64,000 nucleotides of DNA from Acidobacteriaceae bacterium (GCA_030049955.1 JASIJX010000177.1:1-64000); one strand, 5' to 3'. Numbered from the stretch's first letter, positions 1 through 9,390 are shown. Notes: generated from the letters alone by a model not told the origin. Program-made: numbers and translations.

Positions 1-360
1 ACTAGAACTGGTCTGATAAATGGGGTTTTTGCGAATCCACCTCATTCGCGATCAGCAGCTGCTGGCATGTATCGGACCGGTCCTGGAAATTGAGCAGGTG
101 CGATCCAGTAGCGGCCGAATCTTCGCGGCGCACTCAGAAGGAAGACGCGTCAACGGCGAACGGCAGTCTGATTCTGTCGTCCTGCCACCGCAACGACGCA
201 ACTCGAATACATTCTAATGACAATGCAGTGACTATGAAGTGACAAGTTGTCTCATGCATTGACCTAGATTCTGTCCAGTACATTCGTTTGCGCAAAGCCA
301 TTTACCGGATCGGTTCTAGTGCCCAACAGAAAAAACAAACAACGAACGAAAGGAAAAATT
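1..360. other. Left edge, no confident gene
   Basis: No convincing gene is visible. An open frame of 65 codons at 20-217 (+) has no ribosome binding site and no family features, so it is not called. The last 40 bases are the leader of the next gene. An open GTG at 319 precedes the preferred ATG at 361. Confidence 0.5.
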
Positions 361-618
361 ATGAATAACAAATTCGATCAACTGGCCAAGACTGTGGCTC
401 AGTCTGTCACGCGGCGGCAGGCCCTCGGGCGATTCGGGCTCGGCCTGGCCGGAATGGCGCTGGCTGCTATCGGGCTGCCCAGCAAGGCGAAAGCATATAC
501 GTGCATACCAAACGGGGAGTCATGCGGCCCCGACGGTGGCGAGGGACACTGCATCGAATGCTGCAGCTGCAATTACATATGCGCAGACGGTGACAAAGGC
601 TGCGTCTGCACAGCGTAA
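361..618 (+). CDS. Tat-exported small cysteine-rich peptide
   Basis: Precursor of 85 residues. The start at ATG 361 is chosen because AGGA lies six bases upstream; an in-frame GTG at 319 has no such signal. Residues 1 to about 45 form a twin-arginine leader: TRRQALGRFG, then a hydrophobic stretch rich in Gly, Leu and Ala, ending in KAKA. The mature part is only about 40 residues with nine cysteines (C-x6-C-x8-C-x2-CC-x-C-x3-C-x6-C-x-C), resembling disulfide-knotted mini-proteins. Short proteins with this leader and cysteine-dense tails are known to me in Acidobacteriota, but I know of no assigned function. It is followed on the same strand by a double thioredoxin-fold protein, which suggests assisted disulfide formation (inference). 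An odd number of cysteines leaves at least one free or paired between molecules. Confidence 0.8.
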   Translation: MNNKFDQLAKTVAQSVTRRQALGRFGLGLAGMALAAIGLPSKAKAYTCIPNGESCGPDGGEGHCIECCSCNYICADGDKGCVCTA

Positions 619-774
619 AACCGCACCGAAAAGGTGAAGCGGAAAAGGGATAGGGAGTTTTCCGCGTCCGCGAGGGCGGGGAAACGGCACGTAGTGGCGC
701 GTGCGCTCCCCAGTGGCGCTAAGGATTGGTGCCTGCACCGATGAGGGAAAGTCGCGGACCGCGAACAAAGAATC

Positions 775-1938
775 ATGGGCCACTTTTTTATTCCCGGTCT
801 CATCACTGCCTTGGCTGCGATTGTGGCTTGCTCCTGGCTGTCCTGGCAATTGCTACGGCAAAATGGCCGGATACTGCTCCGGCTGGAGGAATTGGAAAAG
901 CGGCTGGATGAGTTTGACGAGCCGCAGTCCGACTTGCCGATCGGCTCGCTGGCGCCGGACTTTGATCTCCCCGCCCTCGGCTCCGGGCGTAAAACCCTGG
1001 CCGACTTCCGAGGCCAATCACTCTTACTCATCTTCTTCAACCCTGGCTGCGGCTTCTGCCGCGAAATGGTTCCCAGCCTAGCGGCGCTGGGGAGCCGAAA
1101 CCGCATGCCGGAAGGTGAGCAGAGGCCTATTACCTCCACTGCTGCCGATGGGCATCCTCTGCCGTTGATCATCACCAGGGGCGATGTGGAAGAGAACCGT
1201 CAGCTTTTTGCGGAACACAAGGTTGAATGCGCCGTTCTGGTGCAAGAGAAGATGGAAGTGGCGGCTGCGTATGGAACGAAGGCAACGCCGAGCGGGTACC
1301 TAATCGACCGCGAAGGCAAAATAGCGAGCGAATTGGCCAAGGGCGCGGGGATGTTGCTGACGCTGGCCGATGGAAACGGAAAACTGCAACCTGAAATGGA
1401 ACAGGGTCCTTCCAGCCAGGCCGAATCGGCGGTCACAACCAGTGACGAGCAAGGCCGCATGAATCGCTTCCGCAATCATTCGCTAGCACGGAGCAAAATC
1501 AAGCGCGACGGTCTGAAGGCCGGCACACTCGCCCCCGATTTTCGGTTGCAATACCTGGATGGTTCGGGAGAATTGGCCTTGTCGGAGCTTCGCGGCCGGC
1601 CCGTACTCATCGCCTTTTCGAGCCCGGGCTGCTCGCCGTGCAACGCGCTGGCGCCCAAGTTGGAGAAATTCCACCGCAATCGACCGGACATTGAGGTGAT
1701 TATGATTAGCAAGGGCGATCCCGGTGAAAACCAGGCCAAGGTGAAAGAGCATGGATTGAGCTTTCCGGTGGTCCTGCAACGGGGCTGGGAAATCTCGCTG
1801 CGTTACGCCATTTTCGCCACGCCCGTCGCCTACCTGATAGACCAAAAGGGTGTCATTGCCCATGATGTGGCAGTAGGCGTCGATAACATCCAGGATTTGC
1901 TGGCCGGTATTCCCAGAACCTGCCTGATCAATGGTTGA
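775..1938 (+). CDS. Membrane-anchored tandem redoxin (TlpA/MauD-like)
   Basis: A protein of 387 residues with an N-terminal transmembrane anchor (about residues 5-25), a short charged helix, then two thioredoxin/AhpC-TSA-like domains. Domain 1 spans about 55-205 with the active-site pair C92-GF-C95 and a Thr-Pro at 171-172. Domain 2 spans about 246-385 with C286-SP-C289 and a Thr-Pro at 349-350. Both keep the APDF lead-in typical of redoxins, so both sites look intact. TlpA and MauD relatives usually have one such domain. The anchor places the domains outside the cytoplasmic membrane. It lies 156 bases downstream of the cysteine-rich Tat peptide, a pairing reminiscent of MauD with the cysteine-rich methylamine dehydrogenase small subunit. 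A role in oxidising or shuffling that peptide is inference. No strong ribosome binding site precedes ATG 775. Confidence 0.85.
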   Translation: MGHFFIPGLITALAAIVACSWLSWQLLRQNGRILLRLEELEKRLDEFDEPQSDLPIGSLAPDFDLPALGSGRKTLADFRGQSLLLIFFNPGCGFCREMVPSLAALGSRNRMPEGEQRPITSTAADGHPLPLIITRGDVEENRQLFAEHKVECAVLVQEKMEVAAAYGTKATPSGYLIDREGKIASELAKGAGMLLTLADGNGKLQPEMEQGPSSQAESAVTTSDEQGRMNRFRNHSLARSKIKRDGLKAGTLAPDFRLQYLDGSGELALSELRGRPVLIAFSSPGCSPCNALAPKLEKFHRNRPDIEVIMISKGDPGENQAKVKEHGLSFPVVLQRGWEISLRYAIFATPVAYLIDQKGVIAHDVAVGVDNIQDLLAGIPRTCLING

Positions 1939-2155
1939 GGTTGTTTTTGACTTGAGATTTGATGCAGATGACTGCACAAAGGAGATGGCGCTGGCGACTC
2001 CTCAGAACCACGAATGCGAGCACGCGGAGAGGAGTCGGATACGGATTGGGCTCTGCTGGGTTCAGCTCGCAGAGCGAGCGCTCGATGAAGCTCCCGAAGT
2101 CGTTGCGTAAAATCGTCCGATACTGCTCGATCGACAGCTTCGTGATGGCGCTCAT
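1928..2155 (-). pseudogene. Possible remnant of phage terminase large subunit N-terminus
   Basis: An open frame of 75 codons whose first 33 residues (SIEQYRTILRNDFGSFIERS followed by CELNP) resemble the extreme N-terminus of phage terminase large subunits, where a similar R-x-DF-x-x-F-I-x-R pattern ends in LxP. After that point the family-like signal stops and the sequence reads as unrelated residues, so at most a start fragment is left. No other phage gene is nearby. It converges on and slightly overlaps the end of the redoxin gene. Chance resemblance is possible. Confidence 0.3.
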
Positions 2156-2299
2156 TTCGACACTTCCAACTCAGAAGTTACGTGGGACTCGTTGCAGGGA
2201 CAAGATTCGAAATGTCCTGGTGAAGGCAGGGAGGGTGAGTTCGCAGGTCCAGCCGACTACGCAGACACTTTCTGTATGCCGATCACAGTTCTCTTCAAT

Positions 2300-3115
2300 T
2301 CAATGCGGAATTTCAAGCATTACAGACTTGGGACGCGAATCTAGAAGAAAAGTGGCCAAAACGGGATAGTGGTCGGAAGGATATAGACCCTGCCAAGTGT
2401 GTGTGATGGTCTCAGTTTTCACCGGGCGACCGATACCACGATGCAGAATCCAGTCCAGCCTTCGTCCTGAAATCCTCCCAAAAGCATGAAGGGTGCCTTC
2501 AGGGCCGATCGTCTCAGGCGCCGTTTTCCATGCGTCCTCCAGAGAACCGGTCAGCAGGGTATAGATTTCGCTGTCGGGGGCCGAGTTGAAATCGCCGGTG
2601 AGAAAAAGCGGGAGACCAGTAGGCATGGCGGCGATCTGGCGCAAGACTACAAGCGCAGATTCACGCCGGGCCTCGACAGCTTCGCGACCGTAGGGTAGGT
2701 GCGTGTTCAGGATGAGAATCTCCGCGCCGGAGACCTCACGCAATCTCCCCCAGGTGACCATGCGCGGCCGGGGAATATTCCAGTCGCTCGATCCGGCAAT
2801 TTCCGGCGTGCGCGAAAACCAGACATCACCGCAGTCCTCCAGAGAAAACCGGCGGCGGTTAAAGAAGATTTTATTGTGCTTGTCACGGTCATCGCCAAAG
2901 CGTCCACGTCCAAAGCATTCGAAGTCGGAATTCCGTTCCAGAAGAAACTCGGTCTGCTCGGGAAAGATCTCCTGTGTACCCAGCAAATCAGGGTGGTGGA
3001 GAAAGATTGTCTCGGACAGTATTTCTTTTCGATGCACCCATGACTGAGCGCCGTCATCGCCGTCCATCTGACGAACGTTAAGGGTCATCACGCGTAAGAG
3101 ATTGCCGGTCAACAT
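2300..3115 (-). CDS. Endonuclease/exonuclease/phosphatase family protein
   Basis: A protein of 271 residues with the ordered motifs of the DNase I-like EEP superfamily: TLNVR near the start (metal-site Asn), GTQE (metal-binding Glu), NTHLPYG, TGDFNS (Asp and Asn of the active site), and the terminal SDHYP with the catalytic His. It has no signal peptide or extra domain. Compact versions like this act on phosphodiesters or phosphomonoesters of nucleic acids, sphingomyelin or inositol phosphates; the substrate cannot be told from sequence. The start is ATG 3115; ATG 3088, just before the first motif, is an alternative. It lies downstream of, and is read in the same direction as, the MarR-type regulator. 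Confidence 0.85.
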   Translation of the reverse strand: MLTGNLLRVMTLNVRQMDGDDGAQSWVHRKEILSETIFLHHPDLLGTQEIFPEQTEFLLERNSDFECFGRGRFGDDRDKHNKIFFNRRRFSLEDCGDVWFSRTPEIAGSSDWNIPRPRMVTWGRLREVSGAEILILNTHLPYGREAVEARRESALVVLRQIAAMPTGLPLFLTGDFNSAPDSEIYTLLTGSLEDAWKTAPETIGPEGTLHAFGRISGRRLDWILHRGIGRPVKTETITHTWQGLYPSDHYPVLATFLLDSRPKSVMLEIPH

Positions 3116-3210
3116 GGCTTCGCACTTGCTGCCGACTGTACCGGATCGACGACGTGTGAGGCGTCAAACCGCGATGAAAAAAACGATTCGATTCGCCATG
3201 AAAACTCTTC

Positions 3211-3879
3211 TCAGGGGCGGATTTTTTCGGCAGTGGCGCTATTTGAATCTTTTTTCCGGCGCGCGCCAGCGCTGACGGCTCTAACCCGCGAGGCGGCTTT
3301 CTTATGCGAAGGGCCGGAGTTTGGCTCAAAGCAGCCCGGATCTTCTATGTACGCGTTTTTGAGAAGGCGCCCTCTCGCCTCTTCCATCTCGGTATAGACA
3401 CAATCGAGAATCTCGAGTGCTTGCTGTCCGTCATTTCCTGCAAAGCTCTTACGCAATAGTGCACGCATCGGTTCCCAATCGTCCGAGAGGCGCTTCATCA
3501 CCGCCTGGCCATGGGCGGTTAGGTAGAGCAGGCGCACCCGGCCGTCAACCGGACTGGGCCTGCGGCGAAGAATGCCGCGGCGTTCGAGCAGGTTCACCAT
3601 GGCCGTCACGGTGTTGGGTTCGGCAAAGATGCGATCCTTCACATCAACCTGACGAACGCCCGGCTCCCTCTGGACGGCGCGCATCAGCGCATACTGTTCG
3701 GTGGTGAGCCGATAGGGACTGAACATTACGTCGCCGCAGCGGCAGATGGAGAGAAACGCGCGGCGTAACCGGCGCACCACATGCAGCGATCCATCATGCA
3801 GCGACCCATCCGGCGATGGAACCGGCAAGCCCGCACGATCTGTGCCAGGCTGCGTATCAATAGGATTCGCATTCGCCAA
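3211..3879 (-). CDS. MarR-family transcriptional regulator
   Basis: A protein of 222 residues with a MarR winged-helix core at about residues 35-150: the LTTEQYALMRAV helix, a recognition region ending in MVNLLERRGILRR, the wing PVDGRVRLLYLT, then the dimerisation helices. The last 50 residues are basic and low complexity (KKAASR, ARRKK) and may be disordered. The start is TTG 3879, supported by GGGAGG five bases upstream. The first internal Met, near residue 51, would cut the fold. MarR proteins usually repress their own or nearby genes and respond to small ligands. No ligand or target is evident; the EEP gene just downstream is one candidate. Confidence 0.85.
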   Translation of the reverse strand: MANANPIDTQPGTDRAGLPVPSPDGSLHDGSLHVVRRLRRAFLSICRCGDVMFSPYRLTTEQYALMRAVQREPGVRQVDVKDRIFAEPNTVTAMVNLLERRGILRRRPSPVDGRVRLLYLTAHGQAVMKRLSDDWEPMRALLRKSFAGNDGQQALEILDCVYTEMEEARGRLLKNAYIEDPGCFEPNSGPSHKKAASRVRAVSAGARRKKDSNSATAEKIRP

Positions 3880-4488
3880 AATGACCTCCCAGGGCGGCTT
3901 TTAAAATGCGGCCGCTGCGCAATCGCTCGTGTGGGAAAGGTAGTGTCAAACGGCACTGACCTCGGCATTCCGCTGCTGCCCATATTCCGGTGCAAATCAG
4001 CCGTGGGCCCATGACAGCCAAGTACTTGCCACAGTGCGACTTGTCATGTTCTCCAGCGCTGCAACTGGCGTTTGTCGCAGTATAGCAAAGCGCCAGCCCG
4101 AGTAGCCACAATGCACACTTTTTTAAATACTTCGCAAACGAACTTTTTATCGCCCCGTTACCTTCCAGAAACACTCGGCTGAGTAAACTGCCTTCAATCG
4201 GGCTCCAGAAAGCAAAGTTTCTTTTGCAAGTCGAGTTCGGCTCGCCAGGCGCAGAAGCGGCATACCGGCCGCCGCGCAATCACAGTTTTTGAAGGAATTC
4301 ACTCCGCGCGGATCGCACGGAGGTCTACGCACTGGTTTGTGCCCGAATGCCGGGTGTAAGCCCGGAGCCTGTCTCGACGACGGCGGCTCCTGCAGGCTAT
4401 TGCAAAGTTGACCGCAAACAAAGGACGCTCTTGTCGCTGCGCAATTATGACGAACCGCAACCAACACCTTCTTCGAAGGAGCCATGCA
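3880..4488. other. Divergent intergenic region, marR / TonB receptor
   Basis: About 600 bases between two divergent genes. Open frames here (for example 3857-4279 on the reverse strand) overlap the regulator start and show no family signal. The right end carries the strong ribosome binding site GAAGGAG (4475-4481) of the TonB receptor gene. It presumably holds both promoters; I could not identify a clear operator or riboswitch. Confidence 0.5.
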
Positions 4489-7400
4489 ATGCAAACTGCT
4501 CTTTGCCGAAAGAGAATCTGCCTATGTGCAGCACTGCTTGTCCTCGCCGCCCTGCTGCCCGTCAATCTGCACGCGCAAAGCGGGACCATCAGCGGCCAAG
4601 TGCTCGACGTCAGCGGAGCTGCAGTCAACGGCGCGGAAATCACGTTGCTGCGGCCGTCAACGCAGATCAGATACACGACCGCCAGCGACGCGGCCGGAAA
4701 CTACATTCTGCCGCCGGTAGCGCCCGGCCATTACCAGCTCACCATCACGGCTCCCAAGTATCAGAGTTGGACCGAATCCGATATCGTGCTGGAATTTGGT
4801 TCCAACAGGGTGGTAAATGCGGTACTCGCCGTAGGCTCGGTGAGCCAGTCGGTACAGGTAACGGGTGCGCCGCCGGAACTGGACACGCAGGACGCTGACC
4901 GCGGCACGGTTACGGAGCAGCAACTGGTTGCAAACATTCCGCTCGATGTACGGAACCCTTTTCAGGAGACGAACTTCACGCCCGGGGTGGTGCAGAGCAA
5001 CTCTCTGACAGCGGGAACGAACTTCTCCTCACAGAGCACCACCAACACCTTTTATATTGAAGGAACGAAAGCCGGCGAATCGGAGATAACGATCGACGGT
5101 GCGGCGAATACCGTCTTTTACGACACCCACGCGGCAGGCGCCATTCCGAATCTGGATTCGGTGCAGGAATTCAAGATCTACACCGCCGCATACGCTCCGG
5201 AATTCGGTCACACCGGTGGCGGTCTGCAAAGCTATAGCATCAAGTCTGGCACCGACGAATTTCACGGAGGCGCGTGGGAGTATTTCCGCAACGCTGCCAT
5301 GGACGCGGCGGGCTGGAATGCCAATTACGCGGGACAGCCAAAAGCTTCCTTTGGAAGAAACCAGTTCGGCGGAATGATTGGTGGACCGGTTACGATTCCT
5401 CACCTCTACCATGGGCGCAATAAGACGTTCTTCTTTGGCAGCTACGAAGAGCTCCTCGACAACTTCCCTGGCCTGACGCTTGGCGGAACCGGCTTTACCT
5501 CGACGGTGCCCACCGCGCTTGAAAAGTCGGGCGACTTCTCGCAGACCTTCAACTCAAATGGATCTCTGAACACAATCTATGACCCGAGCACGGCGGTTTC
5601 CGAACCGGCAAATTCAACCTACTCATGCCCAGACGGCAAGACGTACACAACCACGAAGGCGGGCTACTATCGCTGCCCGGCATATTACGACGGTAGATAC
5701 AACGTGCTGAATCCAAGCTCGCTCAACCCTGTTGCCCAGTCACTCTTGGCGCTTTATCCAACGCCGAATCAATCTGGCGTAGGTGGCAGCGATGAGAACA
5801 ATTATTTTTCATCTGCGACGACCGCCGACAAAGATTACAGCTATGATGTCCGCATCGACCACAGGTTGTCCGACACGCAGAGCATCTTTGGACACATTGA
5901 CTTCAATGATAACAACATTATTTACGCCCCGGTGTTTGCGCAGCAAAGCAACGCCAACAACCCGCTCATTCAGAAGTACGGAGCGACGAGCCTTACGCCA
6001 ATCTACGGCAACAATCTTCTTCCCCTCCGCAATATCGTTGTCGATCATACATGGACGATCTCGCCCCGGATGATCTTCGACCACCATGTTTCGTGGGGAC
6101 GCATGGAATCGCATCGCGGCTCCGTAAATCCGATGGGAACAGCTCCGTTTGGTATTCCTGCGAATGCGGCGCCCGGTGTCACGGCGAGCTTCACGCCTGA
6201 AGTGGTGGCCACCACCAACCAGCTCGGCCAGATCGGCAATTTGGAGCCCTACGAGCGTAACCCGAACGCGGTCTACCAATATGCCCCTGCTCTGACGTGG
6301 TTGAAGGGCGCGCACACGTTTAAGCTCGGTGCGGACCTCAGATTTTACCCCGACCAGCTTTTCGATCCACAACTCCTGACGGTAAATACCTCGAGAACCT
6401 TTACGGGCGGGCCCTACGCTAACTCGGTCACGTCAACGACCGGCAATGCGATTGCGGAACTTCTGCTGGGCCAGGCCACAGTGACCAGCGGCTATGCCCC
6501 AAGGGTGAACTTCAGGCACAAGTACTACGGATTCTTCGCTGAGGACACCTATAAGATGACGCACAATCTCACCGTCACCTATGGCCTTCGCTATAGTGTG
6601 GAGGGAGCCGACCAGTCAAACGCCAACGAGCTAAGCTACCTTGACACCACGGATCCATCGGCCATCGCATCTCAGGTTCCCGCCAATTCATATGTCTCCT
6701 CTTCAAGTCTGGTGGGCGGAGTGGGGATTGTGGGACTCAACGGCCAGAGTCGCAACTTGCAGATTCCCAGCAAGACGCATTTCGAGCCGCGGTTGGGGAT
6801 TGCATATTCGCTCGATCAGAAGACGGTCATTCATGCCGGAGCAGGCATCTTCTATCATCCAACCGCGACTTATCAAACGAATCCCGCTTCGTATGGGTTC
6901 ACACGAAAATCCACATCGATTGACGCCGCAACCAATGGGTACAGCTCCTTGAATAACCTCTCAAATCCATTTCCTTCCGGGTTGCCGGCTCCGTATGGCA
7001 ACAACCCGTCCCCGATCGCTGGAAACAATACCGGCAACGGCCCACTCAGCATAGAGTTGGGTCAGAGCATCAGCGGCGATTTGCGCCAGCAGAGCGATGC
7101 CTACCAGGAGGTCTGGTCTCTCGATGTGCAGCGGCAACTGCCCGGAAATCTCGTTGTGACTGCCGCATATGCGGGCAGCGTTGGAGTTCACCTGTACGGC
7201 GCGGTTCAATACAGCCAGCTCACGGACGCGGACCTGGCGCTGGGAAGCGCCCTGACCGCAACCGTAGGCAATCCCTTCTATAACATCATCACCGACTCTA
7301 GCTCGGTTCTGAGCAAGAGCACAGTGGAGGAAGGCTATCTGCTTCGCCCGTTCCCACAGTTCACGGGCTTCGAAGCTCTGAACGTGGGATGGGGACATTC

Positions 7401-8169
7401 GAATTACGAGGCTGGCCAATTGACGGTGGAGCACCGAATGAGCCAGGGTCTTTCGATGTTGTTGGCTTATACCCACAGCAAAATGATCGACAACGTCGGA
7501 GAAAGTGGGACTACAGCGAGCATCCAGGACAACGGCTGTCTCGCCTGCGAAAAGTCGATCGCCGACCTGGATCAGCCCAACGTGGTGCGGTTGAGCACCG
7601 TGTACGAACTACCGTTTGGGCCGCAGAAGACGTTCTTAAACAGCGGCTTCGCGAGTTACGTTGTGGGCGGTTGGTCGCTAGGCGGAACTTACCAGTTCAG
7701 CACCGGTCAGCCTCTGCAACTAACATCGCCTATTCAATTGGGCAGCGCTCTGCTGGGCAGTTCGGTCATGCGTCCCGAACTGGTTCCTGGACAAAGCGTC
7801 ACCAATACCGCGGGATTGCCAGCTCTGAACGGAGTCCGCCCGAGCTTCAACTACAACGCCTTTATGCAGCCTGGACAAACTACTCATAGCGTCGGAACGG
7901 CTAATCCCTATGTTTTCGGCAACGCTCCCCGTTATCTATCGAGCGTTCGGAACCCGAACTATTGGGATACGGATTTGTTCCTTGCCAAGACAACAAAGAT
8001 CAGCGAGCGAATGAGCGCCACCTTTCGCATGGAGGCGCTGAATGCTCTGAACACGGTGGTCTTTGGCTCTCCGGACGTTGGCGTATCGGATACAAACTTT
8101 GGCTACAACCCCCAAACCCAGGGCAACAATCCGCGCGAAGTGCAGATAAGTGCTCGATTCACCTTCTAA
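4489..8169 (+). CDS. TonB-dependent receptor, Oar-like, linked to the phosphonate island
   Basis: Outer-membrane receptor of 1226 residues. The start is ATG 4489, with GAAGGAG seven bases upstream; upstream in-frame TTG and ATG codons lack this. Domains in order: signal peptide (about 1-29, ending NLHA), carboxypeptidase-regulatory-like beta-sandwich (about 32-115, SGTISGQVLDVSG), plug domain (about 130-240, with DTHAAGAIPNLDSVQEF), and a long beta-barrel ending in the terminal aromatic signature ARFTF. Such receptors import bulky ligands using energy from TonB. It is followed after 90 bases by phnM and pyrE in the same direction, which suggests the cargo may contain phosphonate (inference). 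Most receptors of this type in Acidobacteriota are unassigned, so the ligand is unknown. Confidence 0.9.
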   Translation: MQTALCRKRICLCAALLVLAALLPVNLHAQSGTISGQVLDVSGAAVNGAEITLLRPSTQIRYTTASDAAGNYILPPVAPGHYQLTITAPKYQSWTESDIVLEFGSNRVVNAVLAVGSVSQSVQVTGAPPELDTQDADRGTVTEQQLVANIPLDVRNPFQETNFTPGVVQSNSLTAGTNFSSQSTTNTFYIEGTKAGESEITIDGAANTVFYDTHAAGAIPNLDSVQEFKIYTAAYAPEFGHTGGGLQSYSIKSGTDEFHGGAWEYFRNAAMDAAGWNANYAGQPKASFGRNQFGGMIGGPVTIPHLYHGRNKTFFFGSYEELLDNFPGLTLGGTGFTSTVPTALEKSGDFSQTFNSNGSLNTIYDPSTAVSEPANSTYSCPDGKTYTTTKAGYYRCPAYYDGRYNVLNPSSLNPVAQSLLALYPTPNQSGVGGSDENNYFSSATTADKDYSYDVRIDHRLSDTQSIFGHIDFNDNNIIYAPVFAQQSNANNPLIQKYGATSLTPIYGNNLLPLRNIVVDHTWTISPRMIFDHHVSWGRMESHRGSVNPMGTAPFGIPANAAPGVTASFTPEVVATTNQLGQIGNLEPYERNPNAVYQYAPALTWLKGAHTFKLGADLRFYPDQLFDPQLLTVNTSRTFTGGPYANSVTSTTGNAIAELLLGQATVTSGYAPRVNFRHKYYGFFAEDTYKMTHNLTVTYGLRYSVEGADQSNANELSYLDTTDPSAIASQVPANSYVSSSSLVGGVGIVGLNGQSRNLQIPSKTHFEPRLGIAYSLDQKTVIHAGAGIFYHPTATYQTNPASYGFTRKSTSIDAATNGYSSLNNLSNPFPSGLPAPYGNNPSPIAGNNTGNGPLSIELGQSISGDLRQQSDAYQEVWSLDVQRQLPGNLVVTAAYAGSVGVHLYGAVQYSQLTDADLALGSALTATVGNPFYNIITDSSSVLSKSTVEEGYLLRPFPQFTGFEALNVGWGHSNYEAGQLTVEHRMSQGLSMLLAYTHSKMIDNVGESGTTASIQDNGCLACEKSIADLDQPNVVRLSTVYELPFGPQKTFLNSGFASYVVGGWSLGGTYQFSTGQPLQLTSPIQLGSALLGSSVMRPELVPGQSVTNTAGLPALNGVRPSFNYNAFMQPGQTTHSVGTANPYVFGNAPRYLSSVRNPNYWDTDLFLAKTTKISERMSATFRMEALNALNTVVFGSPDVGVSDTNFGYNPQTQGNNPREVQISARFTF

Positions 8170-8186
8170 ACCTTCTTGTCTGCGTC

Positions 8187-8202
8187 GGCGGCTTCAGCCG
8201 CC
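8187..8202 (+). other. Perfect hairpin between TonB receptor and phnM
   Basis: GGCGGCT and AGCCGCC form a 7-bp GC-rich stem with a two-base loop, 17 bases after the receptor stop codon. No T-run follows, so it is unlikely to be a full terminator. It could stabilise the receptor message or reduce read-through into phnM. It lies inside the longest possible phnM frame, which favours the later phnM start. Confidence 0.4.
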
Positions 8203-8259
8203 AACGGCATTTCTTCATCTATTCATCTTCCAGAACGATACTCACAATTGAGGTCAAAC

Positions 8260-9390
8260 GTGACGCCAGTCGAACTGACGTTCAAGAACGCAAGAATCGT
8301 CACACCATCTGAAACCTTCGAAGGCGCACTGCATGTTCGAAATGGAGTCATTACCGCTATCGACCCCGGACACCACAATGGGCCGGCACTCGACCTCGAA
8401 GGCGACCACCTGATCCCCGGCCTGATCGATCTCCACACTGACAACTTTGACCGTCACGTGCGCCCGCGCAACAACGCCGACTGGCCGGTAATTGCGGCTT
8501 TGCTGGCCCATGACGCGCAGATGGTTGCAGCAGGAATTACGACCATCTGTGATTCGCTTTATGTAGGCGGGGGACGCAGCATCGACACGCTGAAAAAGAT
8601 AATAGGCGAAATGCGTGTCTGCCAGGGTGGAGGCATTCTTCGTGGGGATCACTATCTGCACCTGCGCGCCGAGGTCTCCACGGAAGAGATGCCCGCCATG
8701 TTCGCGTCCGTCTATCCGAACCCGAGGGTACGACTTGTGTCGGTAATGGACCATACGCCGGGACAGCGGCAATGGCGCGACCTGGAAAAATACGTGGCGA
8801 TGGAGAAGAAGGATTTCCATCTCACCCAGGACCAGATTGACGAATTTCTCCGGACGGCTCAAGAGCGCTGCGAAAAGTATTCGGGGGAGAACCGAGCTAA
8901 GGTACTTGCGATGTTGGCCGGCCACGGCGTTGCCGTCGCAAGCCACGACGACACGACCGTGGAGCACGTGGAGGAGTCGCATGCCGACGGGATCGGCATC
9001 TCCGAATTTCCAACGTCGAGAATGGCCGCCGAAGCCGCGCGTGCAAAGGGAATGCAGATCGTGGCAGGCTCGCCAAACGTCGTTCTCGGCCGGTCACACT
9101 CGGGCAACGTGTCGGTTGAAGAGCTCGCACGCAACGGCCTGCTCGATGCGCTCGCCTCGGATTACGTGCCCTCGAGCATGTTGCACGGCGCATTCCTGTT
9201 GACGGAAAGACTCGGTATGCCGCTGCATGATGCCATCAACATGGTGAGTCTGGCTCCGGCGCGCATGGTCGGGCTCGATGACCGCGGCACTATCGATATC
9301 GGAAAGCGCGCCGATCTCGTCCGCGTAAAAATATCTCATTGCATTCCAATCGCAACGACGATCTGGCGCGAAGGGCAGCGCGTTGCATGA
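8260..9390 (+). CDS. phnM: PhnM: ribose 1-methylphosphonate 5-triphosphate diphosphohydrolase, copy 1
   Basis: An amidohydrolase-superfamily protein of 376 residues, close to the 378 of the E. coli enzyme. PhnM removes diphosphate from the 5-triphosphate intermediate of the C-P lyase pathway, giving the 5-phosphate substrate of PhnJ. Visible motifs are LIPGLIDLHTDN (metal site), MDHTPGQRQ, VASHDDTTVEH and the late ASDYVPSSM. The start is placed at GTG 8260 with GAGG six bases upstream; the frame is open back to 8176, but that extension overlaps a hairpin and has no family features. It is the first gene after the TonB receptor and precedes pyrE. A second, more divergent phnM lies at 26169 in the main operon. 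Confidence 0.9.
   Translation: MTPVELTFKNARIVTPSETFEGALHVRNGVITAIDPGHHNGPALDLEGDHLIPGLIDLHTDNFDRHVRPRNNADWPVIAALLAHDAQMVAAGITTICDSLYVGGGRSIDTLKKIIGEMRVCQGGGILRGDHYLHLRAEVSTEEMPAMFASVYPNPRVRLVSVMDHTPGQRQWRDLEKYVAMEKKDFHLTQDQIDEFLRTAQERCEKYSGENRAKVLAMLAGHGVAVASHDDTTVEHVEESHADGIGISEFPTSRMAAEAARAKGMQIVAGSPNVVLGRSHSGNVSVEELARNGLLDALASDYVPSSMLHGAFLLTERLGMPLHDAINMVSLAPARMVGLDDRGTIDIGKRADLVRVKISHCIPIATTIWREGQRVA

Noticed and set aside
3857..4279. Reverse-strand open frame of 140 codons upstream of marR
   Set aside because: It overlaps the regulator start, has no ribosome binding site and no recognisable family.
8176..8259. Longer phnM start at 8176
   Set aside because: The extra 28 codons cover a hairpin, lack family similarity and have no ribosome binding site; GTG 8260 gives the usual PhnM length.
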